Assembly: GCF_003286085.1 (NCBI RefSeq)
Contig: NW_020825321.1
Coordinates: 620,001-684,000, forward strand
Reading direction: 5' to 3'
Source: Drosophila persimilis
Taxonomy: Eukaryota > Arthropoda > Insecta > Diptera > Drosophilidae
Length of the DNA: 64,000 nt
Shown one piece after another: positions 21,291-32,965 of the stretch; positions within the stretch are counted from its first letter, which is position 1; each line of letters opens with the position of its first letter. The translations under genes and the position numbers were made by a program. The notes below the pieces were generated by a model that was not told where the DNA came from, ran no database searches, and saw only the letters and a list, made by a program, of their open reading frames with translations.

Positions 21291-22890
21291 ATGGCAGAAA
21301 AAAGTAAATCCACTCTTGAAGACTTAAGATTAAGCTCAAAAGTCGAGTAAAAAGCATTCGCCGCTTAGAGGATCGATTAGATCAAGGGTCGATTCTTTGC
21401 AATTACCGGAATTACAATGTAGATTAGATTGTTTGAATGCTTCAATTGATAAGGGCTAACCATTTGCAGGAGCAAATCGAGGACATAACAGGTGATGATG
21501 CATATGCAGCCGAGTTGGAAGAGCTGATAATTGTCACCAAAGGAAAGATAATGCAGCTTTATGCAGCAAGCGAGACGAAGCCAGTGTCTTCTTCAGCCCC
21601 AACTCATGCTATACTTCCGAAATTGGCATTACCCAAATTTAGTGGTAAACACTCGGAATTCAAAAATTTCATTAGCCTTTTTGAGAGACTAGTCCATAGC
21701 GACAACAGCATACCGGTGATCGAAAAATTTAATCATTTGATTTCGTGCCTCTCTGATGAAGCATTAGGAACAATAAAGGCGTTCCAAGTCACCGAGGCAA
21801 ATTATGAAAAGGCCATGGCTGGCCTAAAACGACTATATGACAACGATTATTTGATTTTCACGAATAATATTTCCACATTGTTCAATCTGCCGAGAATGTC
21901 GCATCAATCTGCATCATCTCTAAGAACTCTAATCGATACTGTTTCGTCGATTACGGATAGTTACTGTCGATCGGAGATGATACAAAAATTTCGAATGCAA
22001 TGCTCATTCATCTCGTTTTAAACAGAGTCGACGCAGTGACGAAACAAAAGTGGGATAAACAGCTTACTTATGAGAAGTTGCCGCTTTGGTCCGACTTTGA
22101 GAAAGTCTTGAATCGTCGATACCAGCATCTGTCTGCTGAAGAATCGACCAAGCCAAGGCAAGACAAAGTCATGCCAAGGCAAGACAAAGTCATGCCAAGG
22201 CAAGACAAAGTCATGCCAAGCAAGCAACATAATCGCAGTTCATTTGCTTGTTCTTCCACTTCCACCAACAGTAGAACTCAGCAAACTTGTAGCTACTGCA
22301 ATTCAGGAGACCATGTAGTGTGCCCTCCATTTTCGCGTCTCTCGGTGATGAAAATGTTTGAGTTTGCTAAGTCGGCATCCCTATGCATTAATTGTCTGCG
22401 AAAAGGCCACGCTGTTGTAAAATGCAACAAATGTCGAGTGTGCAGCCGCTCACATCATACATTATTGCATCGATACACAGTGTCGGCTAATAGTCTCGCA
22501 TTGCCACCACCCCAAGAGAGTCCTTCTCCTCCATCAAATCAGAATCTACCTTCCACGTCACATGTTTTGCATGCGACAGCGTTGGACAGGGTATTTCTGG
22601 CTACGTCGATCGTAAGCGTCCGAACTAAGACCGGTGAACACATTCTGGCCAGAGCTCTGCTCGACTCTGGATCACAAACAAATTTCATTACCGAGGACCT
22701 CGCTAATCGCTTACAGATCCGTAGAGAGGTGTCCTGTATTAACTTGCTTGGAATTGGTGAATCTAATTCTCAAGTAAAGGATAAAATACACACAGTGGTG
22801 AAGTCGCGAATAAATGGTAGTGAGTTCTCCTTTGATTTTTGGATCCTGAAATCAATTTCAGGTTATCACCCTGACCAGTCAGTGATGTGA
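21291..22890 (+). pseudogene. BEL family 1 copy 1 gag and protease, frameshifted
   Basis: Gag start MAEKSKSTLEDL at 21291 loses one A near 21330 and shifts frame. The conserved gag domain follows (LPKLALPKFSGKHSEFKNFI to FSSLFNLPR-type segment, 21437-22020). A second frameshift lies near 21955. The zinc knuckle region reads CSYCNSGDHVVCPP, where a 6 bp loss removes the spacing and Asn-Cys found in copy 2. LCINCLRKGHAVVKC follows. The aspartic protease Asp-Ser-Gly is encoded at 22663-22671. A one-base loss at 22887 ends the frame. Confidence 0.88.
22153..22215 (+). repeat. In-frame 21 bp x3 repeat in gag
   Basis: CCAAGGCAAGACAAAGTCATG occurs three times in a row (22153, 22174, 22195), encoding PRQDKVM repeats between the gag domain and the zinc knuckles. 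Copy 2 has only one unit (about 39698-39718). Confidence 0.95.
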
Positions 22891-25800
22891 CTGACTGGCG
22901 AATACCAGAGAACCTACCACTGGCAGACCCTTATTTCTACAAGCCACAAAGAATAGATATGCTAATTGGAGCAGAATCGTTCTTTGAATTATTAGCTGTT
23001 GGTCAAATTAAACAAGGTCCTGACTTTCCAACTCTTCAGAAAACCCTTCTTGGTTGGGTTGTGTCGGGAAAATATGTTTCCAGGAGTTCTGCTCCTCAAA
23101 TTACAAACAGTTTGAGTTGCAGTGAAGAGCTGCTAGTATCCATCGATAGGACCTTGAAAATGTTTTGGTCACTGGAAGAAATGCCATCTACCAAGAAAAT
23201 TGAAACACCTGAGCACAAGCTATGTGAAGAACACTATCGTAAGACGACTCAGGTACTATCATCAGGTCGGTTCGAAGTAAGGCTCCCGTTTAAATCAGAT
23301 CCAAATTGTTTAGGCAACTCCTTTGAGGTTGCGAAACAGCGGTTTTTGTCGCTTGAAAGACGATTGCATCATGACCCTGAGTTGAAGAAAATGTACTTGG
23401 AATTCATGGAAGGGTACCTCTCCTTAGGTCATATGTCTCCTACTGACAATACGATTCCTTCTACTCCACACTACGTAATCCCTCTTCAGTGTGTTCTGAG
23501 GCCCCAAAGTACGTCTACCAAGCTCCGAGTCGTGTTCGATGCTTCGTCCAAGACGTCCTCACAGGTGGCCTTAAATGATATTCTGATGGTGGGACCTACC
23601 ATTCAAGAGGAATTATACTCGACACTGCTCCGTTTCCGTCTGCACAGGTTTGCCCTGACTGCTGATGTTAAAAAGATGTATCGCCAAGTGATGGTGAACG
23701 AAGCGGATCGGCAGTTTCAGCTCATAGTGTGGAGAAGAGACCCTTCTGAATCCTTGAGATTATACAAGCTCAACACTGTAACCTATGGGACTGGACCAGC
23801 CCCATTCTTAGCTATCCGGTGTTTGAAAAGGTTGAGTGAGTCTGCGAAGCTCTCATTCCCTAGAGCTGCTAACGTTATTGGGTCCGACTTTTACGTCGAT
23901 GACTTGTTGACTGGTGCTGCATGCGTAGAGGAGCTAAGGGCAATTAAGTCCGAAGTGTCTCAGGTTCTTCAGACCACAGGGTTTGAGTTGACTAAGTGGT
24001 TTTCAAACTCACCCGAGATCACCGCATCTGAGAGCACAGCCAAACCCATAACAATCTCGGATTCAGAGTCGACAAAGGCGTTAGGAATCTCATGGTTACC
24101 TACTGACGATGCCTTTAAGTTCAAAATTGACAATTCAGTTATGGGTCTCCGAGCGACAAAACGGAACATACTATCGGTGACATCAAAGTTGTTTGACCCC
24201 CTTGGTTTATTAAGTCCTATCGTTATAAAAGGCAAGATCCTATTGCAGGAGCTTTGGCTTAACAAACTAGATTGGGATGAGTCGATCCCGCTGCATTTGG
24301 AAACAGCGTGGAATAAGTTGAAAAATACACTATCTCAATTGGAAGACATATCCATATCTCGGTTTGTGTATTCCGATCCGATGTCATCGGTTCAAATACA
24401 TGCCTTTGCTGACGCCTCCATGAGATCGTATGGAGCGTGCGTCTATATACGTAGCAGAACTGCAGAAGGTTTAAAAATATCATTGTTGACTTCGAAATCC
24501 AAAGTAGCGCCGCTCAAGACCAAAACGCTCCCAAGGCTTGAGTTATGTGCCGCTCACCTTCTCGCAGATCTCTGTCACAGAATCAAGCCCCTATTAAACG
24601 TGCCCATTGAACGAGTCGTTTATTGGTCGGATTCAGAGGTAACTCTCCATTGGATCCGGTCTCATCCATCGTCGTTGTCGACTTTCGTTTCAAATAGAGT
24701 GGCTGAGATTCAAGAGTGGTCAGATGATGCTACGTGGTGGCATGTACCCACGAAACAGAACCCAGCAGATATTGTCTCAAGAGGTTGTGACGTCGACGAA
24801 ATCGTTCAGTCAATTTGGTTCGAAGGACCATCATTTCTGAAAGAGGAAGAAGAAAACTGGCCCAAGAACGCTCATTTCGAACACTCCGATGATCTTCAGC
24901 TGGAAAAGAGGAAGACTGCGGTCGGGCTGACCGCGGCTGTGCGAAGTTCGGAGCTGTTAGATGTCATCGAGGGATTCTCGTCACACCTCAAACTGCCTCG
25001 AGTGTTCGTGTATGTGTTCCGCTTTATAAGAAAATGTAAAGACCCAAGCCTAAATTTCGAAAAAACTATCTCACCGACCGAATACAATGAAGCCTTTTAT
25101 AAAATTGTCGAAATCGTCCAGCATCACGAGTATCAAGGAGAAATCGAAAAGGTTAGGAAAGGATCTACAATTGGTCCTAGTCTTCAGCGGTTGAACCCAT
25201 TCATCCATGAAGACACAGGGACTTGGTGCAACTTTTCGTTGTTGCGAGTGGGGGGGCGACTAGCCAAAGCTCCTATATCATACGATGCCAATTTTCCTCT
25301 GCTTTTGACTAAGCGCTCGCAATTCGTGCGAAGCTATATTCGTCATCTGCACCATTCAAATTTTCATGTCGGCCCACGAGCACTTGTGAGCATCCTTCGA
25401 CAGAGCGTGTGAATAGTGAACGCTCAGGAGGTCTGCCGTCAGACAGTTCGATCGTGTATGCGCTGTTTTAAATGCAAGCCTCGATTGCTGACGCAACTCA
25501 TGGGGAATTTACCCGCAGATCGACTCCGTGCTCTCCGCCCATTTTCAATTTGCGGCGTTGATTTTTGTGGACCAGTGCACACGACATTGAAAATTCGCGG
25601 AAGGCCCCCATACAAGTCATACATTGCGCTTTTTGTTTGTTTTGCGTCCAAGGCGGTTCACCTAGAAATAGTTTCCGATCTAACCACTGATTGTTTTTTG
25701 TTGGCTTTTCAATGGTTCGTCGGGCGCCGAGGATATCCCCAAGTCGTTCATTGCGACAACGGGACGAACTTCGTCGGAGCGAGCCGCCATCTCAGCGCTC

Positions 25801-26492
25801 TGCGGATCAGGCTCAAGGAGCAAGGAGACGCAATTCGCGACTTCGCGTCAAAGAACGGATGCGAATTTGCGTTCATACCGCCGCGAGCTCCTCACATGGG
25901 AGGGCTATGGGAGGCAGGTGTAAAAACTGCCAAGAGCCTACTCCTACGGGCGGTAGGCAGCGCGCTCCTAACCGCCGAAGAGCTCGCCACAGTCCTTGTC
26001 GGCATCGAGGCCATAATGAACTCGAGGCCGCTGGGAGCCATCAGCCAAGATCCAAGCGACGGCGAGGCCCTAACACCCGGGTACCTGCTGACAGGCGGGT
26101 CGCTCATCGCCCCCCCAGCACTGCGGACTTCGGACCAGGAGAGTCTCAGTTGCTTGCGGCGATGGCGACTTGTCTCGTCAGTCAGCCAAGCGTTTTGGCA
26201 GCGATGGTCCCGCGAATATGTCCTGGGGCTGCAAATTCGGGGCAAATGGCACCAGCAGCAACCGAACCTCGAGGAAGGAGACCTCGTCATCGTGGCCGAG
26301 GACAATCTGCCGCCTCAGGAGTGGCTCGTGGGGAGGGTCATCGCCACGAACGCAGGAGAGGACGGCATGGTCAGGGTCGTCGAAATAGGGACTAGCACTG
26401 GAGCGGTTTTTTCGGCGGCCCATACACAAATTAGCGCCGCTCCCAATGTGTTGAATCCGATGCAGGCGTTCAACGGGGCCGGTGTTGCGTGA
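22887..26492 (+). pseudogene. BEL family 1 copy 1 pol (RT, RNase H, integrase), one nonsense codon
   Basis: Polymerase part. RT is clear: TSTKLRVVFDASSKTS, ALTADVKKMYRQV, and catalytic YVDD at 23892-23903 within SDFYVDDLLTG. RNase H follows (HAFADASMRSYGACVYI, YWSDSEVTL, PTKQNPADIVSRG). The integrase His/Cys finger is HHSNFHVG with CMRCFKCK downstream. The frame is open from 22887 to a TGA at 25410-25412 where copy 2 has TGG. The integrase core (FSICGVDFCGPV, VHCDNGTNFVGA, PHMGGLWEAGVK) is open from 25416. An extra T near 26407 alters the last residues. Confidence 0.93.
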
Positions 26493-26793
26493 CCTTCCAT
26501 CCATGGCCACAATTATTAGTTATTGATCTGAATTATGAAGTCTAGTGTAAGTTAGGCTAGGGCAAAGCGGGAGCGCAATAAAAGCTCGCTCTCTCGCTCT
26601 TGGCGAATTCGCTCCGCTTTGCCACCGTAGGTTAGCTAGAGTAAGAGATTTGAATTGTGAAGAAAATATAGTTGTTCGCCAACCTTGAATTAGATCGAGC
26701 GCATCAATTTTTTCGCCTCGCCAAATAAATAATTTAAATTACAGCCACCCAAAGTTTTCGGTAATTTATTAGAAAAACTCTTATAATTTTTCA
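26483..26793 (+). repeat. 3' LTR, BEL family 1 copy 1
   Basis: Pairs with 20106-20416. Followed by the target duplication GATAT at 26794-26798. The purine-rich CAACGGGGCCGG just upstream is the probable plus-strand primer. Confidence 0.95.
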
Positions 26794-27531
26794 GATATCA
26801 TGTCCTCGAGCGAATTTCGAGTTCAAATGACCTCGGAGTCCTTTTTGATCATAAGATGTGTTTTAACACCCATATAGCTGCAACTGTAAATAAAGCTAAG
26901 GGTGTTTTAGTGTTCATCAAGCGTTGGTCCAAGGAGTTTGCCGACCCGTGCGTTACGAAACAACTGTACATCTCGTTAGTACGTCCTATATTGGAGTATT
27001 GTTCTTGTTTGTGGAGCCAGCAGTATAAAGAGCAGCAGGTTGTTATTGAATCCATGGAAAAGCAATTTTTAATTTTTGCCCTTCGTAACTTTAACTGGGA
27101 CTCGGTTAGAATCTTGCCTCCCTACCGGTCTACGCTAAATCTTATTGACCTGCCGTCGTTGCACCATCGCAGAATATGCAATGACGTAATGTTCGTGCAC
27201 AAGCTCCTTCTCGGGACTGTTGACTCCCAAACTCTCTTGGGTCAGATTGACTTGGCCGTTCCATCTAGACCTTCCCGTAATTTTAGGCCTATCCGTTTAC
27301 CCATATGTAGGTCTAATTATACCGATCATGAACCTTTTAGGGTTTTATGCCATAATTATAAATCCCTCCCTCTCCCCCATACCCTATCCCCTGAACTGTC
27401 TCTTAAACTAATTGCATGCCAAATTTATAATCACTTAAATTTAGCTAACTTTAAACTTCTCGTTTACCGCCTTTTGTAATTAGGTACCATTATTAACAGA
27501 TAATTTGTTAATTTAATAAATAAATACAAAA
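26794..27531 (+). mobile_element. LINE B 3' end (ORF2 C-terminus and tail)
   Basis: Resumes LINE B after the BEL insertion. It encodes the last ~200 residues of ORF2: HIAATVNKAKGVLVFIKRWS, LVRPILEYCSCLW, and a C-terminal domain with NFRPIRLPICRSNYTDHEPF, open at 26856-27479. It aligns residue by residue in pattern with the LINE A C-terminus at 36726-37346. The tail is TTAATAAATAAATA. The ORF1-to-ORF2 middle of the LINE (over 2 kb by comparison with LINE A) is missing. Confidence 0.88.
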
Positions 27532-27534
27532 GGA

Positions 27535-29085
27535 AATGGATGCCGTGGGACAGTTCCGATGTCCTCGCCAATACTTTGGACGTAGACTCATGCAGGCTAT
27601 AGAACTACACGTCTTCGTGGATGCAAGTGCGCACCGATGAGAACAATGTCAATCCCACAGTTAGAACTGCAGGCAGCAGTTCTAGAAACCAGGCTGATGG
27701 ACACTGTTAAGAGGGAACACAGTGTGGCCATCGCTGATATCGTTTTATGGACAGACACGGCAGCACCGGGTGGCAGAAATCGACGAAGGTATCCCAATGG
27801 AGATGGGTGCCAACATCCGACAATGTGGCGGTTGATGCGACGCGTTCGAAATTCCCCGTGGACCTCAGTCAGAAGGCACGTTGGCTAGGCGGACCAGCAT
27901 TTTTGAGGCAGCCGGCGGGCAGCTGTCCGCATCCTGAAACCGGATTTGAACGAGTTCCGAATGATAACGACGAAGAGGAGATGGCGAGTGAGTTTTCGTT
28001 GGTGGCAGCGAACGACTTTTTTATTTCCTTTCAGAGATTCTCAAGGTACAGGCGGCTACTACAGTCTGGGTCATAAGGTTCACACGCTGGTGCCGTGGAC
28101 AAAGTAGCGAGCTTGAAAACTACGGCCTCACTGCAGCAGAGTGTGAGGCAGCGGAGAACCTGTTGGTCAGACAGGCACAACGTGAGGCATTTCTGAACGA
28201 GATGCGGTCGACAGAGTGGACGAGCATACGGCAGAGTGGATGCCGCATTATGTATGCCCTTATGTAGGCGATACATCTGGAGTTGGCACATGACCTGTTA
28301 ACTGATTCCTATTTAATTGCGATACGGAACTTCGTCTGCCGTCGAGGCGCAGTACACAGACTGCGCAGTGACAACGGCAAGAACTTCATAGGAGCTGACA
28401 GCCAGACGATTTGGCGACGGGTTCGAGTCAGAAAGGATTCAGAGCGAGCTACCTGGCCGAGGCCAGGAGTGGGTTTTCAATTGCCCAGTGAATCCATCTG
28501 AAGAAGGAGTGGGGAACGAATGGTGCAGTGAGTGAAGAAGGTTCTGCGCTACACATTGAAGGAGATAGTGCCGAGGGATCACGTACTGGTGAGTTTTCTG
28601 ATCGAAGCGGAGAACATTGTGAATTCGCGTCCGTTTTCCCACTTGCCGGTGGATACGGACCAAGAAGCCCCCTGACGCAAAATGATCTGCTCATAAGAGC
28701 AGCTAACCTGCCGGACACGCCTGGCGATGATGTGGAGCTGCTCAAGGAGTGCGCTGCATGCAAGCAGTGGCGCATAGCGCGTTTAATGAGGGACCTTGTC
28801 TGGAAGAGGTGGCTCTTGGAGTACCTTCCTACATTTGTGAGCCGAGAAAAATTGTGACAGAGGACGAAGCCGATTCGCCAGGGTGAGTCGCTATGGTCTT
28901 CATCTGCAATCTAGCCTTGCTCCGTAGAGATTGGACATCGTCGAGGGCGTTTACCAAGGAATCGATGGAGTCATCAGACGCGCTAGTGTGCGAGTGAATT
29001 TCTGTGGCCTATCTCGGATTATGATACGTCAGGTCTCCAAACTTGCGGTTTTGGATTTGAGTGAAGCGGTTCTTCAGGGGCCATA
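27535..29085 (+). pseudogene. BEL/Pao pol relic of another lineage (RNase H to integrase C-terminus)
   Basis: Pieces in changing frames follow the order of a BEL/Pao pol. RNase H: LHVFVDASAHR, then RTMSIPQLELQAAVLETRLM, VLWTDTA and VPTSDNVAVDATR. An integrase-region remnant: LELAHDLLTDSYLIAIRNFVCRRG with RSDNGKNFIGAD. The C-terminal domain: ENIVNSRPFSHLPVD, RDLVWKRWLLEYLP and VSKLAVLDLSEA. Internal deletions shorten it. The residues differ clearly from families 1 and 2 in this window. No LTR is recognised. It starts right at the LINE B tail. Confidence 0.8.
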
Positions 29086-29580
29086 AATAATGTAGTCAGC
29101 AGCAGCGGCAACTTACGACAATAACTGCTCTTACGGATTCATTTGGTGCTGTTAAAGGCAACTCCGCGGAACCACCGACACTAACTTTAAAAAAAGGTAT
29201 TTTTCATTGATCCCCAATGAAAAATAATGAAATAAGCGAAGATAATATGAGTAAGTAAGATGAGTAACGCCATACAAATTTTTTGTACTTGAATTTTCTG
29301 ACCGGCTCAAGAGCTGACTCCAGGCTCTCTTGAAATTTTGTTCAAGAGCCAGCCAGAGCGGCTATACATGAGGCTGAGATGCTCGCAATGCCAAAAAATT
29401 GTATTAGTTCATTAGTTTTTTTACAGCTGTCGAAGCATACACCGCTTACTTTAGAATTAATTAGAGACTATGACACTTTTACGACGATTGCCCACAATAC
29501 AAAAATTTCATATTTTGTATATCCTTTATATGCTAATTTTGTTGAATACATAATAAACAAATTTAATGAGCAAATGTACA
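29086..29580. other. No gene seen; AT-rich spacer
   Basis: AT-rich sequence with a short open frame at 29379-29588 that resembles nothing I know. It lies between the BEL pol relic and the second Tc1-like element. No repeats stood out. Confidence 0.4.
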
Positions 29581-29582
29581 TA

Positions 29583-30608
29583 CAGTAGCAGACAGTGAAA
29601 TATGAACACTCATGTTATCTAACTTTAAACCGATGGCGCGTATTCAAAAACTCGAATCCCAGTCGAGAAACATTTTTATTGTGAAGATACATTTATTAGC
29701 TGTTTTATTAAGGTTAAAACAAAAAATATATAAATGTAAAAAATGCCAAAAAAATTACTGAAGTCGATAGGGCAGCTATATTGGAATTGGGGTCATAAAA
29801 ATTAGTTTTGGCCCTATTATCCCCAAACATGGGATGAGCAAGTCTTCTTTAAACAATTTTATACGCAATCTCGAAAAACGCGGTTCGGTAAAGCGACCAC
29901 CACTCTCAGGAAGTAGGAGGAGGACGACCCCATAGGACTATCAAAGTAGGATCGTATCCTAAACATTGCAGCATCTAAAATTGGATAAAAACGGCATAAG
30001 ATATTAAAAGGCAGTTTATTCAGTCAGTAGGTACCGATATTAGCCCAAAATATTAAATACCAAAAATACCACTTTCCACACCAAAAATGCTCCAGAAAAG
30101 GCGCCAATGGTCCAAACTCAACGAAACTTTGACTTTAAATTATTGGAGAAACATTTTGTTTATAATTGATTTGAAATAAAATAATAAAGTAGGACAAATG
30201 ATCGTTGCAAAGTCGGATAATTGGGTATCTGGCGCTAACTAAAAGATATGTAAAGGCGGTCACGCGCAATAAATAAAAAAAATTTCAGAGGAAAACCCCA
30301 TTCCGCCTAAAACTTTCCGCTTGCTGACGCCATCATCGACTAAGACGATTCTGCTTCTTGCCGCCATGCAAGATTGGTCAGGCATATTTTTTTAAACTTT
30401 CTTATTATATTGTGTAATGATATATTCATAAAGTTTGATTTTTCCAACGATGGGTTCTCTTAGTTAAACTAATATTTATCAATAGTGGGAATTAGGATAT
30501 TCGACTGGCCGTGCAATGGTCCTGGTTTCAATAAGATCTACAATCTTAAGCACATCATGGACGTTTATTAAACAACTAAAATCACTTATTTTTGAGTGTC
30601 CGCTACTG
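29583..30608 (+). mobile_element. Second Tc1-like transposon relic
   Basis: Ends CAGTAGCAGACAGTGAAAT at 29583 and the approximate reverse complement GAGTGTCCGCTACTG at 30608, each flanked by TA (29581-29582, 30609-30610). Inside, on the plus strand, a broken transposase start is visible: GMSKSSLNNFIRNLEKRGSV followed by KRPPLSGSRRRTTP, the Tc1 helix-turn-helix and linker pattern, near 29830-29935. Later parts are frameshifted and shortened. It belongs to a different family from 141-1258, since the terminal repeats do not match. Confidence 0.8.
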
Positions 30609-30610
30609 TA

Positions 30611-31510
30611 CTGCTGGGTACCGCGCTCAGTTAACAGCCAGTCGCATCGCCCTCTGCCTTGCTCTCGCTCTTCCGGTGCTGTGCTCTCTTACGATCCGCA
30701 CGTCGCTCACAGTAGTCTTAGCATATAAGCTAGAACCAGTTACGATTCCACCCCCGCTACAAGTTGCCGTCGAGCACTTATTCGCGCCAATTCTCAATAG
30801 AACACTCAAATACATATATTTATTGGAACCACTCTGACTTCTTCATTTGGATACATACTGCCATTCGACGCCTAATAGCAGCGTCTCGATCCCCCCACAA
30901 ACAACATATATGATTTCACATAAGAATAATTGTCTGTAGGGTATTTTATGTACGTATGCATGCATCCAAGTTTGTATTCACGATTTGCCAACAATTCTTG
31001 AGTTCTGCCTCAAATTTGTATGAAATTGGGGTGGGGGATCAAAAATACTTTTGCGAAATTAAGCAGCTATTTTATTGATTGAAAATATTGAAAATATTAA
31101 ACAGGAGTTCAGCGAATGTAGTTAACATATTTTGTCATCCAAAAAATAAAAAAGATGTTTTAACAAACATGTTTTGAGCCCGGAAATTGGTTGCTTCTAT
31201 TATTATATTTTTAGATCTGTATTCTCTTTCGAGTTCGTGAGAGCAAGGCGGCGTGTATTTCCTCTTTTCAAAAAATCATATTGTCTTTGTTATAACTCTG
31301 TGTTACAATTCGCATTGTTGCTCTCTAGAGAATCGGTGTCCCCCTAGATTTTTATTTGATCGATTTGGAAAATATCTTAAGTTAAAATCTGTCGAGATCT
31401 CTCTAAGCCACAACTGACTATGGCAATTCTTAATGGGGTGTGGTAAATACTCTCTACTTGAAGCTGCTGTTAGTTAAAAAATATTTAATTCTTTTAAGCT
31501 ATTTGTATTT
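30611..31510. other. Unassigned; LTR-like first 300 bases, then AT-rich
   Basis: 30611-30900 has CT-rich tracts, a TATAAG box-like site at about 30723, and mixed composition reminiscent of an LTR, but no partner copy is in the window. 30900-31510 is AT-rich with no gene. Open frames on both strands at 30592-30837 look like chance. Confidence 0.3.
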
Positions 31511-32110
31511 ATTATACCCGATACTCAAAATGAGTATTGGGGTATATTAGATTTGTGGTAAAAGTGGATGTGTGTAACGTCCAAAAGGAATCGTTTCCGA
31601 CCCCATAAAGTATATATATTCTTGATCAGCATCAATAGCCGAGTCGATTGGGCCATGTCTGTCTGTCCGTCCCCTTTTGCGCCTAGTGCTCAAAGACTAT
31701 AAGAGCTAGAGCAACGATGTTTTGGATCCAGAATTCTGTGATATGTCACAGCTGCAAGAATATTTCAAAACTTTTCCCCGCCTACTTCCGCCCCCACAAA
31801 GTGCGAAAATCTCTGGCATCCACAAATTCAAAGATACGAGAAAACGCAGAATCGTAGATGATAATTATATCTTCTAGAGTGCAAAATCTGAACCAGATCA
31901 TATAATTATTATAGCCAGAATCAAGAAAACAATTTCATTCTTTCTTGCTCTGTCTCTCTCTAACACACAGGTTTCATTGTCGGTTTTGACAATTGCAAAA
32001 TATGAGTACACGGATCTCAGAACCTATAAGAGGCAGAGCAACCAAATTTGGTATCCACACTCCTGTGATATCGGACCTTGACCGTTGTTAAGCTATTAAG
32101 CGTTTTTATT
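31511..32110. mobile_element. DINE-1/INE-1-like repeat, piece 1
   Basis: Contains the familiar Drosophila DINE-1/INE-1 phrase order: TTATACCCGATACTC, CGTTTCCGACCCCATAAAG, TATATATTCTTGATCAGCAT, AGCCGAGTCGAT, GTCTGTCTGTCCGTC, and later ACCAAATTTGGTATCCACAC. It is a non-coding Helentron-type element that spreads with help from others. Ends are uncertain because of divergence. Confidence 0.8.
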
Positions 32111-32530
32111 AACTGTTGCAATTTGAAGTTGATGAAAGTCGAGAGGCTTTCAAACTTATCGCGTATGTACATATGGGTCGATTGGGGCGAACGATTGATG
32201 CGAGGATGTTAATCTAATAGCTGCGACGATTAGCTCAAGACTGACCATGCAAGGGCTGACGGGCCAAATTGCCGGGCCCTATGCAGCAGGCTTAGACGCG
32301 AGCGATAGAGTAGGATAGCCCGAGAGCGTTAGAGCTGCTCGGGGCCGCTGTTAAGCCGAGTACAAGAGATTGCGATATAAAGAGACGAAAGAATTCCGCT
32401 GCATGTGCATATGCGGTAGAAAATGATTTTTACAGTGGGGACAAAGGAAATGACAACAACAAAATACATTTCCTTTGGGCCGCACCACTGGCAATAATTT
32501 ACAATATTTAAGCTGCTTGACCCGACAACC
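32111..32530. other. Unassigned sequence between DINE-1-like pieces
   Basis: Moderately G+C-rich stretch with GCCGAGTACAAGAGATTGCG and a TATAAAG box-like site near 32376. Possibly an LTR remnant inserted between the two DINE-1-like pieces. No coding signal. Confidence 0.3.
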
Positions 32531-32965
32531 GTTTTGTGTCAAAATTTCGCCACACCCCCTTCCACCCCCGCAAAGGACTAAAATCTGGGGCATACACAAA
32601 TCTCAGAGACTGTTAAGGCTAGAGTTACCAAGTTTGGTATCCAGACTCCTTTTTGATCTCACTATAAAACGTACATATATCTCAAAATTTCGCCCCACCC
32701 CCTTCCGCCCCCACAAAAAACGAAAATCTGTTACATCTACAATATTGCAGATTCGAGAAAACTAAAAACGCAGAATCATAGAGAATGACCATATATATCC
32801 GGTTGCTGAATCTGGATCAGTTCGGATCATTTTTGTAGCCAAAAGCAACAAATCAATTTGCAGTGACTGCGCAGCGCCCGACGTCACGCTCAGACTGATT
32901 TTGTGTCTCTCTCGCACGCACTCTTTGTCGTGTCGTTCACAACGTTCCCCCTCGTTATATTTGTA
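32531..32965. mobile_element. DINE-1/INE-1-like repeat, piece 2
   Basis: Repeats the style of piece 1: AAATTTCGCCACACCCCCTT, CCCCACAAAAAACGAAAATC, GGTTGCTGAATCTGGATCAG and CCCGACGTCACGCTCAGACT. It lacks the TATACCCGATACTC head. It could be a second element or the displaced rest of piece 1. Confidence 0.65.

Larger units (their letters stand above)
20106..26793 (+). mobile_element. BEL/Pao retrotransposon family 1, copy 1 (full length, decayed)
   Basis: Complete LTR retrotransposon with 311 bp LTRs (20106-20416 and 26483-26793) starting TGTTGCGTGACC and ending TTTTTCA. The 5 bp target duplication GATAT is at 20101-20105 and 26794-26798. Inside are a primer site, a leader, gag, protease, RT, RNase H and integrase. 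Frameshifts and one TGA split the polyprotein, so it is not autonomous now. About six differences between its LTRs by eye suggest a fairly young insertion. It lies in LINE B. Confidence 0.95.

Noticed and set aside
25691..26395. Arginine-rich 234-codon frame within BEL integrase
   Set aside because: It is the shifted frame of a G+C-rich part of the integrase, which reads properly in frame 25416-26492; the same shadow is seen in copy 2.
29379..29588. 69-codon open frame
   Set aside because: AT-rich, no similarity to a known family, no repeat support; probably chance.
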